From Sisyra terminalis (lineage: Eukaryota; Arthropoda; Insecta; Neuroptera; Sisyridae): a stretch of DNA of 64,000 bases. The stretch spans positions 25,587,282 to 25,651,281 of the forward strand of contig OY292277.1 in assembly GCA_958496175.1 (NCBI GenBank), in the 5' to 3' direction. The first letter of the stretch is position 1, and every line of letters starts with the position of its first letter. The position numbers and the translations under genes were made by a program. Below are positions 1 to 11,597 of the stretch, piece by piece. The notes beneath the pieces were generated by a model, which worked only from the letters and a program-made list of their open reading frames with translations, had not been told where the DNA came from and searched no databases.

Positions 1-72
1 TGGACGTGTGATCTAATTTATGTATGGCCCCTAACGATCTTAGTAATGTTGTATAGGTTAAAAACTTTTTAG

Positions 73-352
73 TTCTTGTAAGTATAAGAATACATACCAT
101 GGTGTGAATGCGCTGAATGAGGTTGAAATGATTGAAAAGCCGGATGAGGAGGAGCAGGTTGTACGTGGTACTGAACCACCTGCATTACCGGATACCCGTG
201 CATTATTTCCGTCAATATTCCCGGATTATTTATTTGCATTTATGCATAAAAACGCCACGACCGTTTTAAACGAACAACAATTTTCGCCACTTTTCAATTG
301 CAATAGTAACACCGAAAGAATATTATGTCAGAAGTTACAGAGCAGAAAATAA
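73..352 (+). CDS. Possible exon or coding fragment, unknown product
   Basis: An open frame begins just after an acceptor-like AG (pyrimidine run then AG at 71-72) and runs to a TAA at 350-352. The first half is GC-richer than its surroundings and uses CCG, GAG and ACC codons. It encodes an acidic stretch (EKPDEEEQVV) followed by a proline-containing hydrophobic stretch around PALPDTRALFPSIFP. No in-frame ATG lies near the start, so it would be an internal or terminal exon. The second half is low-complexity and AT-rich. I recognise no domain, and chance is a real alternative. A plus-strand gene entering from the left of the window would fit. Confidence 0.2.
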
Positions 353-1790
353 AGAAAGGAAACATCTATGAGAGTTTATAGAGAAAAATTGTAACAACTG
401 TGTAACGCTTAGAGCTTTCGTACAAGTGACACTATTAACGTAGCGACAACAATTTCATATCCAAGTGAAAATGTTTCTCTAGGAAAGTTACATCTTCCCA
501 TCCATTCCCACATGTTTTTCCTATTCACAACGATATGACACGTTTATAACGTCGCCTCCACTCGACAAGAGGAAAACTTAAGCAAAAAAGAAATGATCCA
601 AGTTTTCACACGTCTTCCAGACTTCATATTCAAAGCCCAACAATCCCGAGTGCATTCGATGGGGGAAAAAACGAGGCAAATACGAAATATGAAAAGTTTT
701 CAATTCAAATATGGAAATTATTTTATTTGAAAGTGAAATTTATTCGATGATAAAGAGAATTAGCTTTGTGAAAGTTGGATATTTTCTTCGTTGTCAAAGC
801 TTTTTTCTTTTAAGTGGAGTGTATTTTAAATGTTGCTTTGATTATGCCATCAGTGCAAAGAAGGAGCTTTCCAAGCTCGAACTTTGTCTTTGATGTGAAA
901 CATTGAAGAGTTTGGACGATGCTAATGACCACAACCGCGTAAATGTTGTTTTTTTAAAGGGGATTCATTATTTACTTTTGTTTTCAAACGCAGCGATAAT
1001 CGAAAAAAATTTATTACTCGGCTAATAGGGCAATATTTGCTCAATACTCATTGATGATGCTAATCTTTATTTACCGATTTAATTGATTCGAAATAAGCTA
1101 TACAACTTTAATGAACTTTAAATCCTCGCGATAAACTCATAAAAACCTTAATTTATCTCTTTATAAAAAGGTCATAAAAATTTAATGAAGATATTTCGAA
1201 TAAAAAAAACATACAGAATTTTTATCATTAAATGCACACAATGTATAATATATACTAATATATACTAATATTTACTAACGGGAAAATTGAAAATTTATTT
1301 TCTAATTTCTATATCAATTAAAAAGAAATTAAAACTTTATTTTCAACGATAAATCTGTCAAAATATAATTAAATTATTTTATGGTACGCTTTTTATTATT
1401 ACTTTATTACACGTAGGTGCATTTTAATGCACACAACTTGCAGCAGTTTGCTGGAAAATTCGAACAGAAATGCATTTGATTGGTTCACTACTTCGATTAT
1501 AAACAAAAAGAAAAACCTTTTTTTCCTTTTTAAATATTTAAAATTTAAGTTTTTCTGTTAATTTTAAAGGTATAGTTTTGGATGTTGGAAAAATTGGAAC
1601 GTAGATGCATTTTATTTTAAACACATTAGCATGTTGCATAAAATATAACTTTATCGCATTTGATTGAACACTACAGTTATAACTTGATTTGGTTTAAAAA
1701 AAAGTGACAATTATTGTTTAGGTTGAAATTTTTATTTCGCGATTTTATAGTTTTTATTTTGTATTTTAGCGAATATTTTAGCGATTCGCG
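353..1790. other. Non-coding AT-rich stretch
   Basis: I see no gene here. Short frames are AT-driven and lack codon character. A small tandem motif (TATACTAATA repeated two to three times) lies at about 1247-1275. Confidence 0.5.
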
Positions 1791-1821
1791 AATTGAGAGG
1801 AGCACACGTTTGTGACGAACG

Positions 1822-1956
1822 TCAAGGGTGCACAACCCTTATTGAGATACCACCGACACTTGTTCCGATCGAGAAATGTTTCCCGCTCAGCACAGGGATG
1901 TAAGGACGCCAAACGGAATTGCATACAAGGGATGGATTTAGAAAATCAGGGTAAGT
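1822..1956 (-). pseudogene. Coding-like fragment of unknown identity
   Basis: The block 1790-1960 is clearly GC-richer than its flanks. On the minus strand it is open for 44 codons to a TGA at 1824-1822, containing PSLVCNSVWRPYIPV and KHFSIGTSVGGISIRVV. The frame stays open further upstream, to about 2030, but that part is AT-rich. The plus strand of the same block is also open for about 40 codons and ends in a good donor-like CAGG|GTAAGT at 1949-1956, so a plus-strand 5' exon is an alternative reading. I favour the minus strand because a broken minus-strand gene lies immediately upstream on that strand (2158-2602). No family recognised. Confidence 0.28.
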
Positions 1957-2157
1957 GAAACTGCTACGGTGGGATTTTATACCTAGTTTACAGAAAAACA
2001 AGTGGTGAAAATAAGAAATAGGTAATTTTATATTTTGAAATTATAATTTTTTTTTCCTATATTTTTAGAGGAAAACAATTAGAAAGTATTATCTTTTATC
2101 CTTGATGAAAAGGTAGTTTATTCAATGTTGAAAAGTGAGGGAGAAATTGGTGAAAAT

Positions 2158-2602
2158 TCACCCCTGTTCCCGATTAATGTACGTGGATGACGCAAGCGCC
2201 GCGACGCTCTCCCACATTTTCCCCATCAGAGCCGCGAAACAGTCGATAATGTTGCCGTCTTTGTCGAACTCATTCGCGACATCCGTTACGTAATACCAAT
2301 TGCCATCCCACTTCAACTAATACAAGTCCTGATTTGGTGTCCTGATAGACAAGATGACAGAATTGAAAATATAATTACATCATATAAATGTACAATTTTC
2401 CTGGGGCTTCGTCAACCGCTACCTATACTAAAGGTATCGTTCCATAAGAAGATACTGGAGTCCTTTTCTCTCTCAACCTGTACTTGGAATCTTGAAAATT
2501 TCACTCGCTCCCATTGACTTCGATGCATGCACCCTCGGGAGTATTACTCGTATAAATAAGACCCTCAGGTTTATTAAGGGAAGAAGCCAAATAAACAGAA
2601 TG
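2158..2602 (-). pseudogene. Decayed protein gene fragment, several stops and a frameshift
   Basis: On the minus strand one frame reads as protein-like sequence from 2602 to about 2313, interrupted by TGA (2503-2501), TAG (2425-2423) and TAA (2377-2375). Near 2312 the protein-like reading moves by one base to another frame, which is then open to a TGA at 2160-2158. Recognisable coding texture includes NTPEGACIEVNG, VAVDEAPGKLYIY, TKSGLVLVE and, in the last 52 codons, NWYYVTDVANEFDKDG. The last piece is GC-rich and could also be read as a terminal exon with an acceptor-like AG at 2318-2317. An AATAAA lies 36 bases past the stop, at 2122-2117. I cannot name the family. An old insertion of viral, bacterial or transposon origin, or a dead host gene, are all possible. 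The breaks are as seen and are not repaired here. Confidence 0.5.
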
Positions 2603-2649
2603 TCATACTCTTTTCAAACTCACCAATTTCCCAATAAATTCAAAAATTA

Positions 2650-3424
2650 AACGCAACATTGCCTATACAGTTGTTTATTTTTTGTATTTTTTTTTTAATT
2701 TTGGACGAGTGGCAATCAAAATGATTTTCCCGTAGTATTTTAACTTTTCAAAACTTGCACATTTAATTAGACACATGAGAGCCAAACCGTCGTTCATTGT
2801 TCTAGCCGGAGGTTAAATGAAACGAAAAAAAATAATTCTGTTTTATGAGGATTTAAGGATTGCAGGAAATGTTGAGCTAAACAAAGGAGAAAGTTTTGTA
2901 AATATTTTTTGTCCATTTGCCGGCATTTTTCCTGAAAGTTTATAATAGAATTTATTAGTGACTTCTTATGAAAAACGCAGAGTTGCCTTCAAGTTAACTT
3001 TTAAATTTTCTCTCTTTTTGTTATATTTTTTTTGTTTGCTAAAATAGTTAGTCAAAAAAATAGGTTTATTTTGACAGACTTTTCATGAAATTCATAAGTT
3101 TTAACGAATTTAATTTAAAGGGATGCTTCGCTTTTGGCCATACTTCGTTGTGTCTTTTCGCGTGAAAATTGCAAAGATTTTTGATAAGGAAATATCACAT
3201 TTTACTTTCTTATCAAAAACGTTTTCTTTAGTAACATAAATATTAGCGTTTTGAATTATGTAAATGAGAAATTTAAACAAATACTTTTTAAATGAATTGC
3301 TTTAAGAAGTTTTAAGAATTATTTTATAAGATAGCTGGTTAAATCTTGTTTTTTTTTTTTTTTTTTTATAAAAAGATTCTAAAAATAAGTTTAAATGATA
3401 AAAAAATGTTCTCAAATAATATCA
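2650..3424. other. Non-coding stretch with poly-T tract
   Basis: No coding or repeat structure recognised apart from a long T run at about 3350-3368. Confidence 0.45.
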
Positions 3425-3865
3425 AAACCTATTGTTGCTGTTAGTTTTTAACTTTAATTGATAAAATTTAAGAAATATTTATTTAAAATAGGAAAAACTA
3501 ATTTATTTAACTTCTATTGGCCCGCCATTAAAATGACGTCAAAATACGAATCTTCAAAACCCCATGGACGTTTTCCTATGACAAATGTACTTTAACACAA
3601 AAGTAAAAGTTGTTTAAATCGTTCAAATATTATGTAAATGATTTAAACCATTTACAATCTTTACAACCTTTACTTCTAAGAAAAAATTGATAGTAACTTT
3701 TTGGGTATAAAATGTTTTCCATGGCGAAAAATGTGAAAAATGTCAAAAATTATTACTGTTTCTATGGTAACCATTTATATCTCCGTTTCAATACGCGTAC
3801 TGATGCGTACTGTGACGTCACGGAAGACCCATAAGTCCACTTATCGTTTTTGACTCTAAATCGTT
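3425..3865 (+). repeat. Dispersed repeat, copy 1 of an inverted pair
   Basis: This segment is repeated in inverse orientation at 22810-23270. Shared landmarks in order are GATAAAATTTAAGAAA, CTATTGGCCCG, ATGACGTCA, GGAAAACATCCATG versus GGACGTTTTCCTATG, GTACTTTAACACAAA, TTTCTATGGTAACC, GCGTACTGATG, TGTGACGTC and CTTATCGTTTTTG. No open frame spans it. It carries two GACGTC motifs near its ends. A non-autonomous transposon is likely, but I see no clear terminal repeats or target duplication. Confidence 0.7.
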
Positions 3866-5449
3866 TTGACGCCAAAAAACCTTAAAAAGCCTTAACAATT
3901 GGTTTTCTCTGATAATAATAATGTCCTTGATCGATTAAAAAAAAATATGCATATAGTCTATTCCACCATAGTTGTTACACATTTTTAAGAGATTTAATTT
4001 CTTTAAGTATTTAATTTTACTTTGGAAAATAAAATTCTTGTTCTTAAAAAGCAATGAGATGGTCGTATGTTTGGTAATGCTTGAACAAATTAACAATTTA
4101 TATAACAATTTTTTTTAGTTTTACAGTTTTTCATTTTTATGACCGCTTTTAGTAAATCGTGAAGTGATTGAATAGTATTATAATTTCTCGACTTCTCGAC
4201 CTCAATCGACTTCCTGAAAATCGAATCGATCCTTAATTATATTAAATATATTTGCTATAGGTAAGTTGTCATTGGATGTCCAAAGTTAATTTGGTACATC
4301 GAGCGTTAATCAAGAATGCTCTACAAAAAAGGTCTCATAGTATTTATTGATAAATTTACTTCTCTTAAAATTATTCAAAACCGAATTTTATTTTAACTTT
4401 TACCTTAAAAAGCTTTGTGGGAATTAAATTTATCAAAAACTGCTAATACCCCTTTTTTATAGACCTTTTAAGAATATATAAGTATATTCATGGTTCAATT
4501 TCAAGTGTTGAAATATATCTAAATGGTTAAATGAATAATATGAGTAACGAATATGTAAATACGTATACAAAGTGAGCCAGGAGTAATTTTCTAGATTTTT
4601 TGAGAAAATTTGAGATAATTTAAGATTTTCTGTTTTTAATTTTTTTCCTCCCACTAATGTTATTTCAAAGAAATTATTCTTTTTAAAAACCATCAAGTTT
4701 GACTTACTTATGATTAAAGTCACTTTTATGTAAGAAAACATTTTCCAAAGCATTTGATGAATTTTACAACTAACCAAAGTCGACTTTCGCTAAAAGTGGA
4801 ATTTAATCATAAAATATCGATTCCTACGGACCAGTTTTGACTAACTTCTAATTCTTATATTAAAAATGAAATCTACGGTAATAGAATAGCTTTTGAAAAA
4901 AATTACTTTAATTTTTCAGATTTGTAACTTTATAATGTAACACTTAAAAGACTTAAAAGTTTATCGTTATAAACATTCATTATTGAAGGAACGCAAACAT
5001 TTTAAATGACGTCAATTTTCTCTATGTAAAGTATACGTAATGAAAGGTTTAAGAGACAAAGAATTGATGGTTATCAAGAAAATGTGAAAAGTACCATATA
5101 TTTATATATAAGGTGACTGAATTTATGTTTTGTTTGTTTAAATAAAAATTAAAAATAATTTCTTTTTATATTACTTAGCATATTAATAAGATGGAAGACC
5201 CTGCAGCTTAATTCATGCCATTGAATCTATAGAATAGGCTATAGTGGTACGAGTCTCAATAGGAAAATAAAAAATCTGAACCATATTCCTAGCTTGCAAT
5301 TACTTTGTAGATACTATTATACTAAATAGTAATTATCACTTTTAAAAACTAAATTATCGCTTAGTGAAATGTCGATCTAAAGATTAAACAAAGCGTGTAA
5401 AAGTACTAAGAAAAGTTGACGGAAAAAGAACGATCGATTATTGATATAG
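3866..5449. other. Non-coding AT-rich stretch
   Basis: A minus-strand frame at 4457-4777 is lysine-, phenylalanine- and tyrosine-rich in the way AT-rich DNA produces by chance. Nothing else is recognised. Confidence 0.45.
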
Positions 5450-5623
5450 TATCAAAAAGGAAACCCAACTGTAGGAGAGAACCATACTGCGAGAGATTGG
5501 GTGGCGAGAGACGAAAAATTGGAAGTATTCAAGAAAAAAGGAGGAAAAAGAATTGAAATCCTTGATCTAATAAAAACGGGGAATAGATTATCCCTTTTGA
5601 ATGACACCGGTAGAAACACATAG
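5450..5623 (+). pseudogene. Coding-like open fragment, charged
   Basis: After a TAG at 5447-5449 the plus strand is open for 57 codons, ending in TAG at 5621-5623. The frame has no ATG start and reads like a soluble charged protein: VGENHTARDWVARDEKLEVF, a KKKGG turn, then IEILDLIKTGNRLSLL. Its amino-acid composition is more balanced than that of neighbouring AT-rich frames, which suggests a relic of a gene or transposon ORF. No splice signals clearly bound it. I do not recognise the family. Confidence 0.28.
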
Positions 5624-7280
5624 GATTGGAACAAAAAGTATTACTATATGGAAAATCGAATTTGCCGTAGGACTGAAAGTACCTAGATAAAAAATGATCA
5701 AAAATGATAACAAATATTTTTAAATTAACTTGTTACAGGAATATTTTCCTTACGATTTTAGAAAAGTTTTTTTTTTTTTTTGAATATCCTATAAATGTGC
5801 TTATTATTTTTATAATATTTAAACTTAACAATAATTGATATCAACAAAGCTTTTAATTTGTTTTATAGCTACAAATAACAACAAATTCACTGGTTAATGT
5901 CTTAAAGAACATTTGTTACGTACATCTTTTTTTAATACTTTTTAATGGAAACATATATATATAAAAGAAGAATTTTTCTTTTACGAGAAATAAAATATTC
6001 ATTTATAACGACGCAGTTATATTCGTTGAAATGAATTGAAATCATGACTAGTAAACTTTTTTTCGCCATTAAAAGTGAAAAAAAGTAGATGTATATGACA
6101 AAATTGCAAATTTTCACGTCATAAAAACGATTTCATTTCAATGAAGCTTTTAGAAAAAAAAGGCGTTTGAAAAATATTTAATATCCATAAATCCGTTTAT
6201 TTCAAAGCTCGATTGATTCGATTTTTATTGCTTTTCATTTGCAAAAGAAATAGCTTTCAAAAGCGCGTTTCGTCTTTGTGCGAACCGTATCAAACGGGTT
6301 TCGGTGAGCTTTCAAAAAGCTTTCCGACGGTCACTAGTTAGTCGGTCAAAGTTAGACGTTGACGGGTCCGTTTGCCGCCTTAAATAAATAGGCGAAACGA
6401 AATGTTCAAGTATGTAATTAAATATGCAAAGCGGCCCGCGTTTACCATACCCGCTTTTCTAATAATGAAAGCAAAGTAAGGCTTATGTACGTATGTACAC
6501 ACATAGTACACGTTTTGTTTAAAATTCCGCAACAGTTCACATGAATTATTTCATTCTAATATCGGCAAAAGGCCGCCCCAGTTCCCTGCAGTGCATATTT
6601 CAACTCTGAACTCTACAGCTTCTCCTTTTTCCAAGCTAATTGCAAAGTTCTATATTTAATCGAAACTGTTACAGTGATGAGATATTTGCTTCGAATTTAT
6701 TGTTATTAAGTTCGAGGAAAAAAGCTATCTATTAATTTATTGGATTTTTCCTTCTCTCTGATAAAGAAACTGGACTGGGTGAAAGTTTGAGCAAGTTTCA
6801 AGCTTTCGGTGAAATATTAGTTATACGCAAAAGGCAAAGTTTTCGTTCAATGAGCGAAAAGAAGCGTTTCTATTCCCATTTATAATTATCATGATAATTG
6901 GATGTCTAATTAGAGATGCGCCCACGCGTTTCGTATTTAATTCTCGGTGAAATGTTTGTTTTTCGTGATGAAAACTTTTTCTTCAATAGAATTGGATTAA
7001 AAGAAAAAATACGTGTGATTGCAACTTTTTTCCGTAGAGAAATAATTCACTTCAGGTCTTTTTCCGAATAATTAAATTAGAAAAGGAAATTTTGCCTTTT
7101 ACAACACATATACTGTAGATAATTGAACGAGTTTTCTTCGAGTCAATCAACTTTTGAACCAATGAAAATGTAAGACATAAAATATAATTGAAATATTTCG
7201 TTTAGTATAAAGGATATATGCTCGAAGGGTTTAATCACATTTTTACATAAATTGTTTCTTCAGTAACTTCTACATAAAGG
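5624..7280. other. Non-coding stretch with a GC-richer core
   Basis: Bases 6240-6460 are less AT-rich than the rest and contain several CG dinucleotides, but no frame is convincingly coding and no repeat partner was found in the window. It could be conserved non-coding DNA; that is inference from texture only. Confidence 0.35.
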
Positions 7281-7985
7281 CTGTTTCAATAAGAACGCAA
7301 GATTTGAGTTGCGCGCCATGTTTGACAGTCATAATGTTACATGATTATGAAATGATAAATCGAAAGTTAATAGATGGGAGTAAGTAAACATGCAACAGTA
7401 GACCATGATCAGCGAAGAGAATTCACCAATTGGATCCTTGAGCAACCAGCTGATTTTGCAAACAAAATCATTTTCAGTAATGAGGCCATTTTCACATCGA
7501 TGGCTTCGTGAATAGACAAAACTGTCGCATTTGGGGCTTTGAAAATCCACGAATGATTCAACAAAAAGCAATGCTTCCACAACGAGTCACTGTATGGTGT
7601 GTGTTATGGTCTGGAGGAATAATTGGACAGTTTTTCTTGAAAAACGAAAAAGACAATGCAATAACAGTGAATGGCGAACGTTATCGTGATATGATAACAG
7701 TTTCTGGTGTCTCATTGATCTTGACGACTTGTGGTTTCAGCAGGATGGTGCCACATACGGTTTGCTCCTGGTCGTGTTATTTCCCGATTTGGTGACCAGA
7801 ATTGCCCTCGCTCTTGCGATTTAACCCCTTTAGATTTCTGGCTCTGGAATTATCTGAGGTTACAGGTTTATGCCAATAAGCCTGTAACTATCGAAACATT
7901 GAACGTCGAAATTTGACGCTGTATCAATGCAATACCACCACATGTATCGACCACATGTACCACGCGATCGACTTCGAAAAATGGG
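7281..7985 (+). mobile_element. Mariner-like (Tc1/mariner, DUF4817 group) element remnant
   Basis: The left edge begins CTGTTTCAATAAGAACGC and runs into TTGAGTTGCGCGCC, a start I associate with insect mariner-like elements of this group. The body holds pieces of the transposase in three frames (see the pseudogene entry). Most of the N-terminal helix-turn-helix region is missing and no matching inverted terminus is visible after about 7985, so the right end is lost. The element cannot be autonomous. Confidence 0.7.
7401..7916 (+). pseudogene. Mariner-like transposase, frameshifted and internally deleted
   Basis: This is a dead DDE transposase of the type that inserts at TA dinucleotides. Pieces in order: 7401-7511 encodes REFTNWILEQPADFANK and IIFSNEAIF, then TGA; about 7508-7695 in another frame encodes NRQNCRIWGFENPR and VTVWCVLWSGGIIGQFF then VNGERYRDMIT; a third frame around 7700-7755 holds LWFQQDGAT; and 7731-7916 holds PGRVISRFGDQN, CDLTPLDFWLW and VYANKP. 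In this family FSDEA and QQDGA carry the first two catalytic aspartates. The first is Asn here (FSNEA), the second is out of frame, and the helix between QQDGAT and PGRVISR is largely deleted. The family assignment is firm; activity is excluded. Confidence 0.85.
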
Positions 7986-8214
7986 TTAAATTAAAAACAA
8001 ATACAAATTTAAAGAGAGGATGAAAAGCAGGGAATATTAGAAGCACTATTTGGGAATCAGTAATATCGGTTGAAGAATAGATGCATGTTTAATTTTAATT
8101 TCAAGTTTCATTGTCTACTAAATTTTTAATACACTTTTTCAATTAAAAGATTTGAAATTTATCTAAAAATTATTTAAAACGCCTGCGATCGAATGTCCGT
8201 TTACCCACCCTTGG

Positions 8215-8350
8215 TATATATTATGTATGTAGACAAAGGAAGAGAACAAAGAATGTAAAACGAAAAGTAATAATTATTGTCTCAAATTTTAATTAACTAA
8301 TTTTTGTCATTGGTTGTATCAGTGTTCACTGTGAATATTTCACGGGTAGC
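8215..8350 (+). repeat. Short dispersed repeat, partial copy
   Basis: This is a partial copy of the family also seen at 8395-8590, 15205-15425 and 62811-62940. Landmarks are GTAGACAAAGGAAGAGAA, TCTCAAATTT, GTATCAGTGTTCACTGTGAA and TATTTCACGGGTA. It lies only about 50 bases before the next copy in the same orientation. Confidence 0.55.
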
Positions 8351-8394
8351 TACAGTTAATATAATTGTAGGCAAAAGCATGTATGTAGGTCTGC

Positions 8395-8590
8395 AAAGAC
8401 AAAGAAGAAAGAATGTATCTAAACATGTTTGAAGAGTAAAAAGCAAATATAATAATCATTGCCCAAATTTGAACTAACCGATTGTTTTCATTTGTTTCAA
8501 CTGTCATTTTGATTTCAATCAATTCCCCATTTGTATCATTTGTCAGTTATGTAAGTGATGACTGTGAATATTTCACGGGTAACTACTGGT
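8395..8590 (+). repeat. Short dispersed repeat, longer copy
   Basis: Landmarks shared with the 15.2-kb and 62.8-kb copies are CAAATTTGAACTA, GTTTCAACTGTCATTT, TTTGTCAGTT and GACTGTGAATATTTCACGGG. There is no open frame. It resembles a small non-autonomous element, but ends and target duplications are not defined. Confidence 0.65.
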
Positions 8591-8896
8591 AGCTAATATC
8601 TTCGTAAACACACACTTAATTTTGATGCACTTAATTTCCACACTTAATTTCTTTTATAAAGAAATACTCAATTCAAAATATTCAAAAAAACTCATTTGAA
8701 GTACCTCGTTTTATACGGTATTCCAAGTTTTAAGATACTATAAACACCAGGTCTACGTGAACATGATGAACTTTACATTTTAATTCAAAAAAGGTTTATT
8801 GATCTCTAAGAAAGTTCGTTTATAGAAATCATCATTTTTAATACAAATTCTCAAAGGACTAGGATCAAAATAAGCAGTTAAAACATTATTTTTGCT

Positions 8897-8935
8897 CGCG
8901 ACGTTTCGGCCCCTTTATTGAGCCCTCCTTAGGCG
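8897..8935 (-). other. Hammerhead-like motif in a repeat relic
   Basis: On the minus strand CCTAAGGA is followed by a hairpin (GGGCTC, loop AATAAA, GGGGCC; five of six pairs counting one G-T wobble) and then CGAAACGTC. The hammerhead core is CUGANGA, stem II, GAAA. Here CTAAGGA differs only at the third base (A for G), a position known to be catalytically essential. Such motifs are carried by Penelope-like retroelements and other repeats. The single change suggests an inactive relic. A similar motif lies at 34199-34232. Confidence 0.35.
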
Positions 8936-8939
8936 TTCG

Positions 8940-11527
8940 TAAGCAATTGCTTTGTAGGTAGTTTTTGAAAAAATACTGTAGTTGCGGTAACTAAACAGTT
9001 TTACTATTCTACAAAAAAAGCTGTCAAATACTTTAAGTTTTAGTTTTTCATATTATAGATAAAAAATAAATTTTTATAGCTTTGAAAAGCATGTGTAATA
9101 TAAATTTCTTGTTTTTATAAAACTTACATTCACATATTTTTGTTTTTTTTGAAGAAATCGTTAGAAGTTGGATCGTTTTTAGATGAGAAAGTTTTGTAAG
9201 CTTTCCGATGTTAGTGCTTAAATTTAATGATTCTTATCGAAGTTTGTAAACTTCAAATTAATAAATTTGAAACTACTCCTTATATTCAATGGAAAATATT
9301 ACATTTAGAATTAAAATTATTAACGACTTAATTATTATGATATCATTAAGATATCTAATGTAGCAAAAGTTTTGTATAATAGATTATTTTACCATTTTTA
9401 TAAAATAACGTTAACGGGAATATGTACAAGATGTTTTTTTATTAATTTCAGATTTAAATTAAAATATTCTAAGATTACAAATTACAAGCACTATATATTA
9501 AAATATCAAGGATTAAATTACTTCCGTAAAAGTTAAAGCGGAAGTCTAATTGGCAAAGAGAAACTAATTGCGAGAGCTTCAAATTAATTATCAATTCAAG
9601 GAGGTGAAAAGAAAGCGTTTTTGTCCTTCGTTTGGAGAACGTTCTTATCATTTTTCCAATTAAGCTTGAAAATGGGCTAACTAATTGAAATTTTACAGTA
9701 ATATTATGATGAAAGCTTTCACTTTCATGTCAGTTTTTACGAGTAAATTTATGTTTTTCCGAAAAAATAAGAACTGATGGAAACACTATTAGTTTTCAAT
9801 TTCAAAGTTTGTTTTATAGTTTCGTAAAGTTTAAGTTTGAAATCTTTTAGCTTACAAGTTTATAATGAAGGATTTTAAGAGATTTATCTGCTCTTTTTAA
9901 GAGGAGCACATTGATTAAATCCAGGTTACCACTTAACAGATGTGACCCTTGACAAGTAAAATTTTTGTAGACCAAAATGTTTATTTTCATCATAAATTTT
10001 AGATATTTTGGCAATAGTAAACAAAAACCCATAAACATTGTTTTATTCACGAGAGTTCTTAACTGAAGAAGAGCAAAGCTCACCGAAAACCCCACGCTTT
10101 TTTTATTTAAAACGAAAGAAATCAATAAATTTATTCACAAAAATTATTCAAAATATTTTTCCTCGCAGGTGCAATTTTAGAAATTTAATTCAGTAGGGAA
10201 ACAATTTCTGTATAATGTCATATTATATTTTTTGTAACTTATTGCACTTCAATGATTTAATGAAGTGGCGCAGGTGTTTAAGGAAACCTCATTCCTTTTA
10301 CTCTTATTTAATTATTGTAAGTACTCCGTAAATAGAAAATTTATATTTGATAATACAGTTTTGAAATTGTAATAATGAATCATTTATACGATAAATTGAT
10401 TATTATAATTTTTATACAAACAAATGAGTACCTATATAAGTACTGGATGATTTTAAGTATATTAATGAATCAGGTGCATTATCAAAATTTAAATTGAAGT
10501 ATGGTAATATAAAATAATTTCATTCAGTTATTAGTCTTGAACTTATGCAAGCATAGAATCGATATGTTTACTTCTAGCATCCATGGGTAGCGGCACATAT
10601 TCCTATAGGGTCTGTTCAGGAAAATCGGAAAATTATTATTTAGAATATTTAAAATATAAATGCCTAAAATTTTAGTTTATTAAATGAAAAAAACCTTACC
10701 AACTATTGCTTTAAGTGTGTCTTAAAAAAATTGCTGTTATTGAAAAAAACTGTACACCTTTTGCCGAAGCCCACAATCGTATTCTACTTGTAAATTGTAC
10801 ATCCAGAATTTAAGTTGATATTACGGGACCCGTTAGTGTTTATTTAAAAGAAAAAATCATTTCTTAAGTTAACTTATTTTAAGCTCTATTTTATTACTAC
10901 TCCTTTTTCAAAAAAGCGTTCAAGTGGAATTACCGGTAAGTATTATTTTTAACCTACCGGAGTTTAGGGGAAGTTCATAGTTAATAATTTAGATACTTTT
11001 ATAATTTGTGACGGTCGAAAATTACGAGTTGTTCCCCTATAAATGTAACTCTAGGTTTTTCTGATATATTTCTCACAGTACAACTACCAAATAAGAATTG
11101 TAAAAATCGCAATTCGAATATTTCATTTAGCTATTAGACAAACTGCTATACCTTAGGTATAGCGACTCATCATTGTTATCTTTCAAGAACTTGTCAAGAG
11201 TGTCAATAATTGTATTGTAATTATTATGAAAAGTAATATTATCCTATATACCTATTTACTGTATATATAATGGACTCTGTATGGAGACTTCATATTTTGT
11301 CCAAAAAATAAATAGAAACACATATTTGCAGTTCATCATAAAAGCCATAAGGCATAATCCAATGTCCGCAACTTCGTTTGTATAATATGCCGAATGCCGA
11401 CATATTAATATTCCGACAATGTAATTTAAATACATTTTTAATATAAGCTTTATTACTTTTACTATTTTCTTCACGAGTGATCTTTTGGATATTATTACCT
11501 ATAATATTAAATTAATAAAAAATAAGG
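8940..11527. other. Non-coding stretch with TAAT-rich cluster and a small palindrome
   Basis: No gene seen. Bases 9545-9700 carry several TAATT/AATTA cores spaced by less AT-rich sequence, possibly a homeodomain-type regulatory patch but also expected in AT-rich DNA. A palindrome with 9-bp arms (GCTATACCT / AGGTATAGC) lies at 11145-11163. Confidence 0.35.
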
Positions 11528-11597
11528 AACTGTGGGATTTGAACCCAAGACTTTTATATACAGGGTATATAGCGTAACCATTGCGTCATTAAGAAAT
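11528..11597 (-). repeat. tRNA-like sequence, probably a SINE head or tRNA relic
   Basis: The minus strand reads GACGCAATGGTTACGC (D-arm/A-box-like), a five-pair stem TATAT with loop ACCCTGT and ATATA (anticodon-arm-like), then TTGGGTTCAAATCCCA (T-arm/B box). The 3' CAGTTCC has no matching 5' acceptor strand, so it is not a functional tRNA gene. Its sequence differs from the SINE at 47.5 kb. Confidence 0.55.

Noticed and set aside
11528..11597. A functional tRNA gene
   Set aside because: Acceptor stem pairing is missing and the base before the anticodon is not T.
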